Assembly (NCBI GenBank): GCA_963662155.1
Contig: OY759273.1
Coordinates: forward strand, 27,184,066-27,248,065
From: Lamellibrachia columna
Lineage: Eukaryota; Annelida; Polychaeta; Sabellida; Siboglinidae
Direction: 5' to 3'
Length of the DNA: 64,000 nucleotides
The notes under the pieces were generated by a model. It saw only the letters and a list, made by a program, of their open reading frames with translations. It was not told the DNA's origin and did not search any database. The position numbers and the translations under genes are program-made. The first letter of the stretch is position 1; the number at the start of each line of letters is the position of its first letter. Shown here in pieces: positions 11,161 to 23,475 of the stretch.

Positions 11161-11899
11161 CTTCTGTCATATCACTCATATAAAAACACAACATTGTTTA
11201 GAATACACCAGAATCCATCTTACAGCAAAGTGCAAATCCAGCATTGCACATCTGGAATCTGCATACTACTTTGTCCAAAATGGAGAAATTCCCAATACCC
11301 TGTTTGTTTGGCAAACACAAGAGTGCCTACTCCACCAGCAGTCATCTAGCAATGACATCACCATGCATGTGTCATCAGAGCTGTGTGACATTTGATGAAG
11401 AGGCACTCCTGCCTGCAAATAACTACTATGGACTGTTCATTAGCCCAGAGGGACTTGAATGGCTTGCTTTGTGTGACCACCAGAAGTGCTTATCCAGACA
11501 CACAGCTGGGGGGGGCATGTCCATTCTCTAAAAGTATTGAATATGTTTTTCCGACTGTCCTTGTATGCACACTTTACTAGATTGCTCCCTATGCACAACT
11601 AATTGTGATGCTTTAAATTTTTGTACAATATTTTTTTACTTTTATGGTTACCAAATTCACCTGATATCATCATATTTGACTATTTTGTACTGTTTTTTGT
11701 CTTTTATCTTTTCATTTATATACTTTTGCATACCCCCCCCCCCCCCCCCCCCCCCCGAAGAATGCAACTGCACCAATAACTGAAGCCAAAGTGCAATTTC
11801 CAATGTCACATGGATAAAATCTCCACCTACCACAGTCTTATTTATCCCCACTTAATGTGTGCTTGGAGATTACTAGGATAGCCTCATTGGTTCCGCTTG
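11161..11899. other. Non-coding stretch with a poly-C tract
   Basis: Contains a poly-C run of about 24 at 11733-11756 and the second copy (11372-11425) of the dispersed segment seen at 7081-7137. Open frames of up to 98 residues on the + strand show no recognisable domain. Confidence 0.5.
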
Positions 11900-12060
11900 A
11901 GTGACACTCAAAGGGGCCCTATCACCATGGGTGTTGATGTGCTGAGCTTTCATGCCTTCAAGCTTGAGGGGTCTTTTGTCAGGGGCAGCTGTTAAACGCA
12001 GTCTTTCTAGTAAAGCAGTGAAGCACCAGCCTACTCCATTTTCTCTGCAGGGCTCCACGG
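11900..12060. repeat. Dispersed repeat, copy 1
   Basis: Shares CTTCAAGCTTGAGG, GTCTT..GTCAGGGG, GTTAAA.GCAGTCTTT.TAG and AAGCAGTGA..CACCAGCC with the stretch at 12430-12520, in the same orientation. Family unknown; it may belong to the same retroelement as the LINE fragment just downstream of copy 2. Confidence 0.55.
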
Positions 12061-12429
12061 CTTCAAAGGTTTGACATTAAATAATTTTATATTTTTTACC
12101 CATGAACTGTCATAGCTGTTTTAGTGGGAACATTTATTACATCTGTTGCAGTCTGTCAATCCTGCTGTCTTATTTCTAATTGTTACATTTGTGAATCTTA
12201 AGCTAAAATTTGTGAATCTTAAAATCTAATTAATATGTACCTTATATGTAATGTGTATTGTACGGATGTGTGCGTGCGTTCATGTACGTGCATGCGCGTG
12301 TGATGTGCATGTGTGTGCCTGTATCTATGTGAAAGTGTACTTGAATATTTATAAATGTTTTTTAACATAATATCTGTTTATAAATGTGTACAATCTGACC
12401 ACATGATATTAATTATGTATTATTGTCTT

Positions 12430-12525
12430 CTTCAAGCTTGAGGAGTCAGGAGTCTTGTCAGGGGGTGTTAAATGCAGTCTTTTTAGTGAAGCAGTGACAC
12501 ACCAGCCCACTCCACTCAACTGGGT
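12430..12525. repeat. Dispersed repeat, copy 2
   Basis: Second copy of the segment described at 11900-12060, directly adjoining the 3' side of the minus-strand LINE fragment at 12557-12800. Confidence 0.55.
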
Positions 12526-12556
12526 GGGTGTGTGGGTGTTTGAGCGTGCGTGCGTG

Positions 12557-12800
12557 TCACCTTGTGCCGTTGAGTCGTGTCCGACCCCTGGCGACAGCCG
12601 CGGTAGCTCCTCTCCATTCCACTCGCTCTCTGGCGTCCCGTCTCATAAAGTTAATAGAGGGGCCCTTTACGTCTTTAATAGTGTCTAGCCATTTTGTTTT
12701 TGGTCTCCCTCGCCTTCTTTTCCCTCTCATTCCCCCAAGCATCACATCATTCTCCATTCCACGTTCTTTTCTCACCACATGTCCAAAATGCCGCCTTTAT
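12557..12800 (-). mobile_element. LINE reverse-transcriptase ORF, C-terminal fragment
   Basis: The minus-strand frame begins HFGHVVRKERG, continues with VMLGGMRGKRRRGRPKTKWL and ends near RGRTRLNGTR with a stop. This is the well-known tail of non-LTR retrotransposon ORF2 proteins: a GH motif, then MLG..GKR.RGRP.T.WLD, then an ARDR..WR-like and RGRTRLNGT ending. About 80 residues survive without a break; the polymerase and endonuclease domains are absent, so this is a 5'-truncated insertion. It is not a host gene. Confidence 0.85.
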
Positions 12801-13605
12801 CACCCTTGATTCCAGTGTCCATTTTGGTGCGTGCGTGCGTGTGGGTTAATTGCCTTTACATTATTTCCTTTGTGACATAATTGGAGTCTCCTTGACGTTA
12901 ACATGAATTTTGTAAACTATTTCTTTTAACCAGGTCAGAATAAACTTAGTCTGACTGTGTAAAAACTCTAACCAACGAGTCTGGGCCATCTATTGGTGAT
13001 TGGGGGGGGGGGATAATAACATATTATCACCCTCTCATAAGGGTGATCATTGTCATATAAGTTTTTGTAATTTTTACCCTCACTCTTTGACCTGATGACG
13101 CAGTACAGTCAATCCACCCTGCCTAGGGCAGACAGAAACCAAGGGACTGCTGCTTCCTCTGTTTCCCTTCTGTCTTTCTTATCAACAAAAACCACTGATC
13201 CTATCTCACATACATGTGTCAGGGTCTATGTAAAGCACACCTATTACAGTCTGTTACTCCGTTACCTCCCCCCCCCCGCACACAATAGGGATACCAAACA
13301 ATCTGCCCTGATGAAGTTCCCTCCACAGCGGCAGTTACCCTATTGTGGGTTTTTTTAGTGGAAGCGTTTATTGCAGACTGAGAACATGTCACCGTTCAAA
13401 AGCGAGATAAAATGCATACACAGAGGAAGCTGTTCTACTTCCTCGCTCCCTTTACAAAGGCTAGTTCATGTGTTGGTGATTCATTGGTGCATGATCTCAG
13501 CTGTTGCCCCTTTCTATTTCTCCCCATCGGCAGCCTTCTCCCTCCACTTGTCACCCTCCTACGCCTTTCTTACATCCCTCTTTACGCAGTCCTCCCATCT
13601 CAGTT
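12801..13605. other. Non-coding stretch, nothing recognised
   Basis: Contains short homopolymers (G-run near 13003, C-run near 13270) but no recognisable exon, RNA gene or repeat family. Confidence 0.5.
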
Positions 13606-13950
13606 TGTGTGGCGCGATAGCATACCGGTTAGAAGGCCGGACTCTCAATCGAGAGAACCCGGTTTCAAATCCCACGGCGGTCGCTTCGAACCTTTGGCAA
13701 GTTTGATCACCCCACGTTGCCACAGTTCACTCAGCTGTATAAATGAGTACCTGGCAATACAGACAGTGGTGGATATGTGAACGAATAGCCTTCGCGCAGC
13801 AATTGCAGCGTGGCTGAATACTTCCCAAAGAAGTTGAGATGGCCTTGGAATGAACAGGTCTGCCAGGGGGTGAAGTGTAAAGTGCTTTGAGCAGTCCTAT
13901 GGACCGGATACCGCGCTATATAAGAACGTACCTTTACCTTTTACCTTTCA
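13606..13950 (+). mobile_element. Full-length tRNA-derived SINE
   Basis: The head is tRNA-like: GATAGCATACCGGTTAGAAGG (A box), then TCTCAATCGAGAGAAC, then CCCGGTTTCAAATCCC (B box). The body contains GTTCACTCAGCTGTATAAAT, GGTGGATATGTGAACGAATA, GAACAGGTCTGCCAGGGGGT, AAAGTGCTTTGAGCAG and CCGCGCTATATAAGAACGTA. The tail is ACCTTT repeats. Length is about 345 bp. CAGTT-type words flank both ends and may be remnants of a target duplication. It is the reference copy for the split SINE at 2.3-3.0 kb. Confidence 0.9.
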
Positions 13951-15880
13951 GTTGTGGTCTACCCCTTTTCCAATGGCCTGGCTGTGTCATCATCTCTTTG
14001 GTAGTCACCTTCCTCCGTCAGTACCACATGACCTGCCCACATTATCTGGCTTCTTACAATTCTTCCTGTTAAGCTGAACTGCACCCCAGTCTTTTCCCTT
14101 ATTTATTCATCCTCCTATCTGCCCTTTTTGCTCCTGTAAATCTCCAGATCCAGTTGTTCTCGCAAACTTGCAGCTTCTCTTGTTGTTGCTCTGTCAGTGC
14201 CACTGTCTCTAAACCATAGCAATTCAGTTGCATGTGTAGTTATTGTGTTCACAACTATAAGCTCCATGTGAAATGTCCTTGAACAAAACACAAAATTCTA
14301 CTTTTACAAGGTTTAGTTAAGCAAAATAAAACAATTGTAATATTTTATTCCGTTTTCGTTTTGTTGAATGATATTAGTGAACATTTTAAATTACTGCAAT
14401 CTATATTCCATTGTGAGATTTGGTCAGAAAAAAATGTATCTAAGGATATTCTGCTGTGGATTTTGTCTGGGGATATTTCCCTTTTGATATTTCGCTGAGG
14501 GGTTTTGTTGAAGGAAATGTTTGGATGGTGAGTGGCATACATATATGCAACAAATAAAATGAACTATACAATTATTCAACCGGAATTAAACAGATGATTA
14601 ATGTTGAGCTTTGTACACATGGTAGATAGAAACTAGATACAATGCACACACAAGAGTTCTTGCAAGCTTATGCGCTGTTTGCCTCATGAACGAAGCTCAA
14701 ACGTAATCAGCTAATATATGCCATGGGTTTCTAAGTATTCATATGACTTATGCTGAATAACCAGACATGTACAACACTGACAGATAGCACTGTTGACTTT
14801 GATATGAAGCAGCAGATAATGATGAAAGAAACTATCCATTCAGTCATTCTAAAGCTGTTTTCATCTTGAAATCTTGAGATGTCAGACAGGAAGCCATTTG
14901 TAAACCTGTGAATGAATGGCTCTGGGAGTGGATACAGTATTTGGGGGGGGGGGGCTGGGGGTGATAGCAAGGTAAGCAAACCTTTGGCAGGGCAGTGATA
15001 ACACAACCAACAGTTCTTTGTTGTCATCTGAGGGCTCTCTGTAGTTGACAATACTCCTCAGGGTAGCTTATGGTGCCCACCATAGAGACTCAGAACAAAG
15101 GGGTGTGCCTGTGCCTCTGGGAAGGGGGGCTAACAAAGGGGGTAATTACACCTAGTGTGGGGTGTGACTTTGTCCTAGAAGTGCAACAGTTACATGGACT
15201 GAGAGCATATTTGCTTTTGTCTACTTGAAGTAATCTGTGTAGCTGGTCTACAGTTCCCAAGTAAGTCTGCCTCTTTTATCTGGGGATCTTAACATGAATA
15301 CACTGAATATACCCTTGTAACCAGGCAACAGGCCAGAATTGAACAGGAGTGATGCTTCATTTAGAGTATTGCAACATCGATTCCCAGTGTCAAAGGTTTG
15401 TAGACATTCCCAAGGTTAGTAGATCCAATATGATCAGTGTGCTTATGTTCTCGTAACCCAGGATTCAGCAAGTGTTCCATTTAACCCAGAATTAACAAAT
15501 CATACAGGTATAATATTAAAAATAAGATGTCATTTTTAGTTTGAAGTAGAATGCAGATGTTTGATTAATTTAGTAGTGTTTTTTTTGGGGGGGAATGTAA
15601 CCACAATAATCTGTTCCTGTGGTGGATATCACAGAAAATACTGTTATTTATTTGAAATGAATGTCCAATGTAACCACATACATACGCACGCACACACGCA
15701 CACTGGGACAAAGTTCATTTCCATATCTGCTTAGGAGTTAATAAACATCACCACTCCTTCAGGAGAGTGGTTTTGATAAGGAAAACGCGGTGAAGAGACA
15801 ACACTATTAATACACCGTTTTATTTGGCACTTGTATTACTGTCGAGATGTAATCAGAAAACATCATGAAAATAAAACTGA
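13951..15880. other. Non-coding stretch, nothing firmly recognised
   Basis: Pyrimidine-rich at first, then AT-rich. A short stretch at 14390-14530 has GATATTTC and GGGGTTTTGT-like words reminiscent of fold-back arms, but without an inverted partner. G-runs occur at 14942 and 15580. No exon is recognised. Confidence 0.5.
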
Positions 15881-18800
15881 ACCGTAGTTAAACAATCATA
15901 GCCTGAGGCCGTCATCCGAGTATGTGAATTTCTCAGAAGTCGTACGCGAGCTACAAGCAATCCGTCGTTTTTCCATCGGCGCACCGAAATGACTTCATGC
16001 GCGCCATTCATTCGTACGTACGGCCACGAGTTTCACATTACAGCTTCACTATCGCGCTCTAATGAAAAGAGTATCTGTCGAGTCACAATAACATACACGT
16101 TTTCTCTTATCGATTCCATTCTGGCCGTCCGGTGAACCTCGGTAAACCGCGGCCTGGCCCTGGCGATAACGAAATCGGCATAGACGGCGGCGGGCCGGCC
16201 GACAAACAGCGTTTATTGATGAAAGCACAAACTTGATTTACATTCTAATATGCGCACTGGTGAAAATCGACGCGCGGCAGAGTACGAGCAAGTGGCTCGA
16301 CGCAATATGTGTCCATGATTAACGCGTCCGTTGTGGCGTTGTCAAGACAGAAGCCGTCCGGTAATCGATTCTGTCGTGCGTGCGCCGAAGATTTGCCGAC
16401 AGCGACCGCACAAAGCCCGCTCTCTCGCCGCCCAAGTAAGAGTTGCTACAAAGGCTGCTCTCTCGGGTAGTCGAGACTGCCTTGCCGGCTAACACGCAAC
16501 CGATCGCACACACCTGTTCCACGGGCTAGTCCGGTTGAAACCGGTTCGTATTGTTTGCGCGCTGCCGACTGCGGTGTATTCGCGTGGATCAGGTGGCGTC
16601 TGCGTTACGCAATATTGGGGTGTCAACATTTGATTTGATTTGATGAAAGTTAGATACTGGTTGTCGTTTATCGACCGGCTGGATATCGACGTTTCAAATG
16701 AGTTCATGCCGTACTAGTTAGTCCGGTGAACTTTTTATTATGTTTATGTTTACGTAGGTATGCGGTAGTCAAAGTTTGGCACATTTCCAACGGTGCATGC
16801 ATGCAGGAAAAAATAAATAAAATTGACAGGTGAAATATGAATAATTCATAAGCAACCGTTACATTTGCATGTGTGGGCAGCGGGAAGTTTATAGTTATCT
16901 CAGACCAACTTCTCCGAGTGAACGTGAAGAGAAACAATAAATATACATTGTTCATATTATAAATACATGAAAATGTCGCTCTTGTGGAGTAATTGACCAG
17001 ATGCATATAAATAGTAATTAAACAAGAATAAACCGGTTTTAAAATCATATTTTATGTGGTAGATATGCGATTCGGAATCGGGGTTTCAGGTTGCTTGGAC
17101 TTGATTTAATCAGGCAGCTATTTTAATTATTTGACGCGGTGCAGTGTATTTATAGTTCAGGTACTTGGTCCTCATATATGTTAATTGCATATTTCATACG
17201 TATACCAGATAAGAAAATGTCGGTGACGCCCACTAAAAAAACCGCGTGTAATTGTTGCAAGTTCTTTCATCGTCCGTCGGTTGTCCGTTATCGTCCGGCG
17301 GTCTTTGATTATTAATTGCTTCGCTTCGAGCTTCGTGGACTAATGTTGAGATTATTTTAAAAGGAGGGTGAAGATAAGGCGCCGCTGGCGTCGACTTGTT
17401 GCGATAAAGAGACACCCGTACCCTTGTTATGCGTACCCCGACCTGAATGACCCCTTCCGCGCCCCCAGTGACCAAAGTTACGGCCTTTGAGACGGGAGTA
17501 ATCTTCTCCGGTGGGGGAGAAGATTGAGCGGTTCGTTTGAAGTGCTCCCAGCGCTTGGGTTCGTGCAGATTTGGGTTACCACGGGATGTGGATTTCTAGC
17601 ATGTGTTAGCGCTAAACATTAAATCAACGATTGAAATGGACAGGCTAGCATTGCTGATTAGTTTCACGCCTAAATAGTGCGCTCGGTTCGATCGCGTATT
17701 GCTAAGGGCAACACGTTCCCGGATGACCTCAGATACTTTGCATCAGTTCTTCTGAGACCAACCCTGTCTGCGTGTATAGATTTATTGTCGATCTTATCGA
17801 ACCAATATCGAAAGACGCCGTTTCGACGTATCTTCCAGGCAGCGAGCCTACTCTATATGTACGGCGTTGGCGCCAGCTATAAAATTTCACAGCCGCCTGC
17901 GTGGCTGTACTCCTTGCTGGCGACTGATATTCTGGCGATACTAACAGCTACGTGGGCGAAATCAAATTCTTTCCAGACGTTTCCGCCCGATACGTAGGTT
18001 GTAAGCAGAGCGCAGCCAGGCAACCGAAAACCTCCACAGACAACCGTATTCGCTATTAAAGATCACGCGTAACATTTATCACAAGTCGTCAGTGTTTTTT
18101 CTAGTGCGATATAACTGCCATAATTCGCCTTAGCGGCCCAGCGATTCCGCCGCTGTAATTAGCTGTTGAGAAAGGGTTAACGCCGGCGTTGACAGATGGT
18201 GTATTTTACAAGCTGACACCAATCGCTACGTTAGCGCTACAGCGCGCGCTACCGGATACGCGGTGTGTCAATCACGAGCGGACGGCCACGCCCACCGCGC
18301 CGGCGCGCGCCAATTGTATCACGCCGCCGTGCTCGGTGACCGCAGGCCCCGCCCCAGTCACAGCTGCGACCGCTTCGAAAGCTGAACAGATTTGTGCGAT
18401 CTGATTGGCTGGTGCGCTAACAAAGAGATTGCGACCCGTGTTGGCTACATGCAAGCATGCCGTTCGAGTAGTAATTGACCGAAGCAATACAGTAGTTTTC
18501 TCCAGCAAAATTGTCGATTTCTCGCGCGAATATGCGCCCAATTGCAATGGAGTACTAGCGACGGTTGCCCGTGGACTGCACACGCTTATAAGGTGGGTGT
18601 TTTTCGTGTTAGTGTTGGCGCAAAAGCAAGAAAGTCGCTGGCGGATTTGCTGTGCGACTAACGACGTCCGTTGGCGAAGCCGAAGGGAGCACGCTTGTCC
18701 GCGACTGGTTTGGGACGGCCTACGAACCGACAGCGAATGTCTGTTTACGTTTCTTGTGTGGGACACTCGCTGATATTTACTATCACAGCAACTGGAATAT

Positions 18801-19520
18801 TTGTGCTGCGATATTGTAGCTTTTGTGTTGGCGGAAAAACGGACATGCGGTTAGTTTTGACGTGATGGCGGTCGAGATAATTGGCTTGATTTGCCTGCGC
18901 TGTCTCGTCGTGGAGGCGGTTTCGACGTGGCGGCAACGAAGGGCCAGTTTTGGTGAGAAAAGGCTGCCAATGTCGTGTAATGTGTGGTGTGATGATGTCT
19001 AGATTCTACCTGATTTGCTGTCAGAAGGATTTTGCACGTCTACACATGTTTGACATGTATACATTGTCATTGTAATATAATATGTGTAAGCTTATCACGT
19101 ACGTGGTTGACGTGTATTGTGACGTGACTACGTTTCGTGCACGGCTGCCGGTATTCGCCGACGGCGGGACGGTGGGGGGGGGGACGTGACGCGACTGCCT
19201 TTGGCGTACACGGTTCGTTGGTCCTGAATGCGAGCTCGGAGTTTGGTTACTGCGATTATCGTCGCCTCGTTCACGGCTAGGCGGGCCTCCAGGTTGAACT
19301 GGTGCTATTCCCGACGGATCCACGACCACGTCTGCCTGCCCGCCCGCCCGCTTATCAGCAGCGGCAGCGCGCTAGGAGCCAAGTTAAATTTGGCAGGGCG
19401 ACTTAACATAATTGTGTGCCTGCTCGCTGGTGCCAACGCAAGGGTTAACAGCACCGGTTTGACCATTGGTAAACGGGTACGTCATTACTCCGCGGCTAGT
19501 AGGCAAATTCAATGTATAAT
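15881..19520. promoter_or_regulatory. CpG-rich region, likely promoter/5' UTR exon zone
   Basis: From about 15.9 kb the composition changes sharply. CG dinucleotides become frequent (for example 16130-16600, 17500-17560, 18180-18560 and 18880-19400), whereas the flanks are CpG-poor. No protein-coding exon is recognisable, and overlapping open frames on both strands have no domain. The first coding exon of the ZNF608/609-type gene begins with a splice acceptor at 24709, so at least one untranslated exon must lie upstream. This region is the best candidate for it and for the promoter. The exact start site and donor cannot be placed from sequence alone. Confidence 0.4.
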
Positions 19521-22260
19521 ATTATGATTATCTTTATTTCAAGAGCGATTTTAAAATTGGTTTTTGACCAGATTGTGGAATCCAACAAAGTCAAAGGTCG
19601 ATAGACAGATACATAATTGAAGCACGATCGTTGATTGCTGTGTACAGTAATTCTACTGTGAAGAGGCATACCCTTTGAGATATTTGATATATATCTGATT
19701 TATCAAACAAGTTTTTGCACTGAAAATATGCAGGCATTTAGTAACTATTGACTTGGTCGTTCCAGACCTCATGCATTCAAAATAAGGAATTAACCCTTGT
19801 CCATACATACTCTTGTGTTGAATTGATTGTGTTTTGTGGCATTAGTTTTAATGAGAGACTACAATAGGCTTTGTTTGCCCGGTGCAGTTAATTACTGTTA
19901 TTGTGTTACATAGATTTAATTATTAATACTAATAGTCTGCAGGAGTCCACGCTCTTTTGAGAAGCATCTACCTGATGCATCCTGATCTTGTCAGAATTCC
20001 CTAGTGACACAGCACTCAGCCAAGCGAATTATGTCACAGAGATTCATGCATTAATTCATGAGTTCCGCCTGCAGTGGCCATCATAGCAGACAGTGAAGTG
20101 CAGCAGAGTTGTATTGATAATGAATCGGAACCGCAATACAATTTTCTGCATGTCAGACGCACCCACTTGTATTTCTGCCTGGAAAACCTGTGGAAAGGGG
20201 GACATATGCCTCATCACTATGTGAGTGCAGATCAGCCTTTTTTAATTTGTAGTGGATCTGTTAAAAAAAATTGCATTGTTAAAATCTGCCAAGAAGAAGA
20301 CTGATGTGTTTTTATTATTTAGTACAAGAAATTTCTCTTTCCTACGGTTTATGCTATATGTGGAACCATCAGCCATGAACCTGTTGAAAACTTGTCTACT
20401 ACTACTAATTACAGTGGTTCCTCAGTTTCTGCTGGCAAGTGCTATGGATTTTTGCTGTAGTTATGCCAGGAATGTTGATGACCCTTCTGCAAAGAGTTGG
20501 CCATTAATCCTGCCACCTGGTTGTCATTTACACCTTGCAGCTTGTGGTGCCAGGCCACTTGTAACCAGAGCCAATGACTGCTCCTCCCAATCCATGCTGC
20601 CTCAGATATGTCTCAACATGTCAGAGATTAGCCTGTAAAAGATCAGTGCTGTTGATGACCTCTCTTTCCAGAGTGGCTTAGTCATAGCTCTTTCTTTGTA
20701 GCACACACACAAACTAACTTGTTCTTTGATTACCCCTGATGACTTAATTATTATTTGTGCCTTGATGATAGTCTGCTTTTTATTGCCCCCACTGTGTAAT
20801 CTGGCACCAGATCATAATTGGTTAGAGCAAAGCCTGTGCCTTTCATGTTTTTGTGTTTGTTTGCTGTAGAAAGGCAGTAATAGTATCCTGTGAAAGAGGG
20901 TTTTACAGTGTACCGGTGCATGTCAGTGGGTAATTTTTTAGTGTAGAACCAGACATTTTTTTTTAAAGTTTCTACTGCAAGACAATGATACATGTCTCGG
21001 ATGGCAACATTGTATGAAGTCATTTAATAAAGTTGAGTAACTTTTATTTTATGTAAGCAGAAATAATATGCTATGCTTTGCTTCTACAGAGATACTCTGA
21101 TAATGTACCCATTCAAATGTTTTGTTATAACTGCACAGGCCAATGGCTTCCTTGTGCACTTGTCATCTGGATTTTTTTCCGCTTTGGAAGGCAGTCTCGT
21201 TACATCTTGTTATACTTAGATGACAGTACACAAAATATTTAGCTAAAGGTAGCATGATAACCCTATTCCATTGCTTTGAATTTCTTTTGACCCACAGTTC
21301 AGAAATGCCTCTATACAATGACAACTAATTGGGTCTAATCTTGACCTGTGTCTTCTTTTAAATGACAATGTTTAAGCAATGGCAGCTCCCCAGAGTTGTT
21401 CACACAGGTAAGTTTTGATGAATGGGGGTGGTCATTATTTCCTCTGCCTGTGATATTGGCTGTATGCTTTAGCTAGGCACTGCTTGCTGTGTTCAGAGAA
21501 TCCACCCTTTTCATTGGCTCAGACCATGGCTCTGTGGGCAGAATCAATAGCCCCCCCCCCAGGGTGCCCAGGGCCACAGGTGTAATAATGGCTTCAGTTG
21601 AGGGGGTGCTGGCTGGTGTAAGAGGGTTGTGACTGTGAAATTAAAGAAAAACACAGGCATCATTGTGAATAGAGAACATTTTGAATGTTAGACTAGAAGA
21701 TTGGAACTTACGAATTTCCCACGGCTTGTGTTTGATCAAGACTGACATCATTGTGCACAGGAACACAGGTCAGGAGGGTATTTACCCTCTCACAGTGATG
21801 ATCTTATCACTTAACTAACCCCACAGGAATGTTGATGTTTCTAAGCCTCTTAATTTCACCATAAAATATTGTTGACTAATTTTTATTGTCCTGTTAGAAA
21901 ATAACTCTGATTTGACCCCTTTGTAGAGCAGTACTCTGATTTGGCCCCTTTATAGAGCAGTCAAGTCCTGTGGGGTAATTATGAATATTATGAGATAACC
22001 CCTTTCCCAGCTGAGAGTTAATAAAGGGGTAGTGTTGTTGCCCTCCAGCACTGACCAGGGAAGGGTGATTAGGCCATTATGTTTGTGTATTCATGGGGGT
22101 CAGAGTTCCTGGGGTGATAAACTGTAAAGGCAGTGCACCCCCTGTGGTCTCTTAATTAAATCGATTCATTATTCTGTTGGAAACTTTAATTTCACAAGTA
22201 TAGAAAACGTGAAAGCTGTTCTTATTTTTGAGATGATGGCCCCTGCACATGCACAATTTC
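19521..22260. other. Probable 5' intron of the ZNF608/609-type gene
   Basis: No confident exon is recognised. A small open frame at 20375-20638 is discussed in the findings. A C-run lies at 21551-21560. If the untranslated exon is in the CpG-rich zone, this is intronic sequence. Confidence 0.4.
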
Positions 22261-22392
22261 CAAGTCAGTTTTGTACAGTCACCAAGTTGGTTTTGTACAG
22301 CCACCAAGTTGGTTGTTTTGTACAGCCACCAAGTTGGTTGTTTTGTACAGTCATCAAGTTAGTTTTGTACAGTCATCAAGTCAGTTCTGTGC
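22261..22392. repeat. 24-28-nt minisatellite
   Basis: Five imperfect copies of CACCAAGTTGGTTTTGTACAG, with variants carrying an inserted TTG (GGTTGTTTTG) or TCATCAAGTTAG. The shared core is AAGTTGGTT..TTTGTACAGYCA. Confidence 0.85.
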
Positions 22393-23153
22393 AAAGATTA
22401 TTCGGTCACATAAGTATTAACCCTACAAGCTGCAGAGAGACAGAGCAGCAGCAGTGCAAGAGAATTGTCTTGCTAGAGAAGCCAGTACTAGCAGTGGGGG
22501 CAGCAGCCACAGAGCATTAGTTCTGACTCTCAAACATGTGCACTGATAAGATAGGCCCAGCTGTCACTGGAGCCAAACACAGTGACCCATTCTCTAGCCA
22601 CCCCAGGGTGAAATCCTTGTTTGTGGCCCAGCTGGGGGTAAATAGCTGATTGGCATTGGCAGCCAGCTGGTGGCTTATCTACTGGGGTGATGAGGCTGGG
22701 GCAGGATGTACCAGGGTGAGTAGATAATTACTCTTTCAACAGGGGTTTCTTTGAGACCTGGCATGTATTGGGGGTTGCTGCTGACAAAGGGGTGTGCTTT
22801 GTCTGGATACTGCAAACAAAAACTGAGCCCCACTTAACTTGGTAACAAGCGTGATACATAGGTTTTGCAGGAAACACTTGCTCTGCTTCACATAAATAAT
22901 TTAGGTTAGTTAACTTGGCAGCAGTTATGTAGAGGCACTTGGTGGCATTTATAAACTTCCCATTGGCATTTAATCAGCACTAAGGACGTATCTCAACATC
23001 GTAGTCACCCTGTAATTGAACACAAATTGAGCTTGCTAACAATTATTTTGATTACCTTTATACCTTTGGTTTGTGGATTGCATAACGGTTATTCCATAGC
23101 ACCAAGTAATGGTCTCCAGTATGTACTATTAGAACAATTAGGATTACATGTTC
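22393..23153. other. Non-coding (probable intron), nothing recognised
   Basis: No exon, RNA gene or repeat is recognised. Confidence 0.45.
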
Positions 23154-23475
23154 TAAAACTCCATCATCAACTGATTTACCCTATTGCAAATCCGGTTAGT
23201 TGACGTTGAAATACGTAGTGTGCACAGTCAATTTAATTTTAAAAAATGCTATTTTTGTTCAAATTATCAAAAGAATTGACACTGTGGGTCAATGTCGATC
23301 ACGGACGTGCCTTCCATCCTCTTGCCGATCACATGACAAGGTTATGAAATTTCACCAAGGGTGAAAATCCAGATTTTTTAGCATTTCCTTTGTATTTCAA
23401 TTAATGTATGACCAAACGTTAAGTAATTTACTAGTTTGTCTGATTATTTCACGAAAACTCGATTATTGGTGTTTG
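23154..23475 (-). mobile_element. TTAA-type MITE, copy 1 (reverse orientation)
   Basis: Its reverse complement aligns with the element at 30169-30546. Shared blocks in order are GACAAACTA.TAAATTACTTAA, CTTGTCATG.GATCGGC, AGAGGATGGAAG, CACAGTGT, AAATCAGTTGA.GATGGAGTT. The left border reads CTAAAACTCCATCATCAACTG, which matches the terminal inverted repeat of the other copy; the flanking TTAA has become CTAA. The other end has drifted. It lies in the intron upstream of the first coding exon. Confidence 0.7.

Noticed and set aside
18272..18766. 164-codon minus-strand open frame
   Set aside because: It lies in CpG-rich DNA with overlapping + strand frames and has no recognised domain; stop-poor composition explains it.
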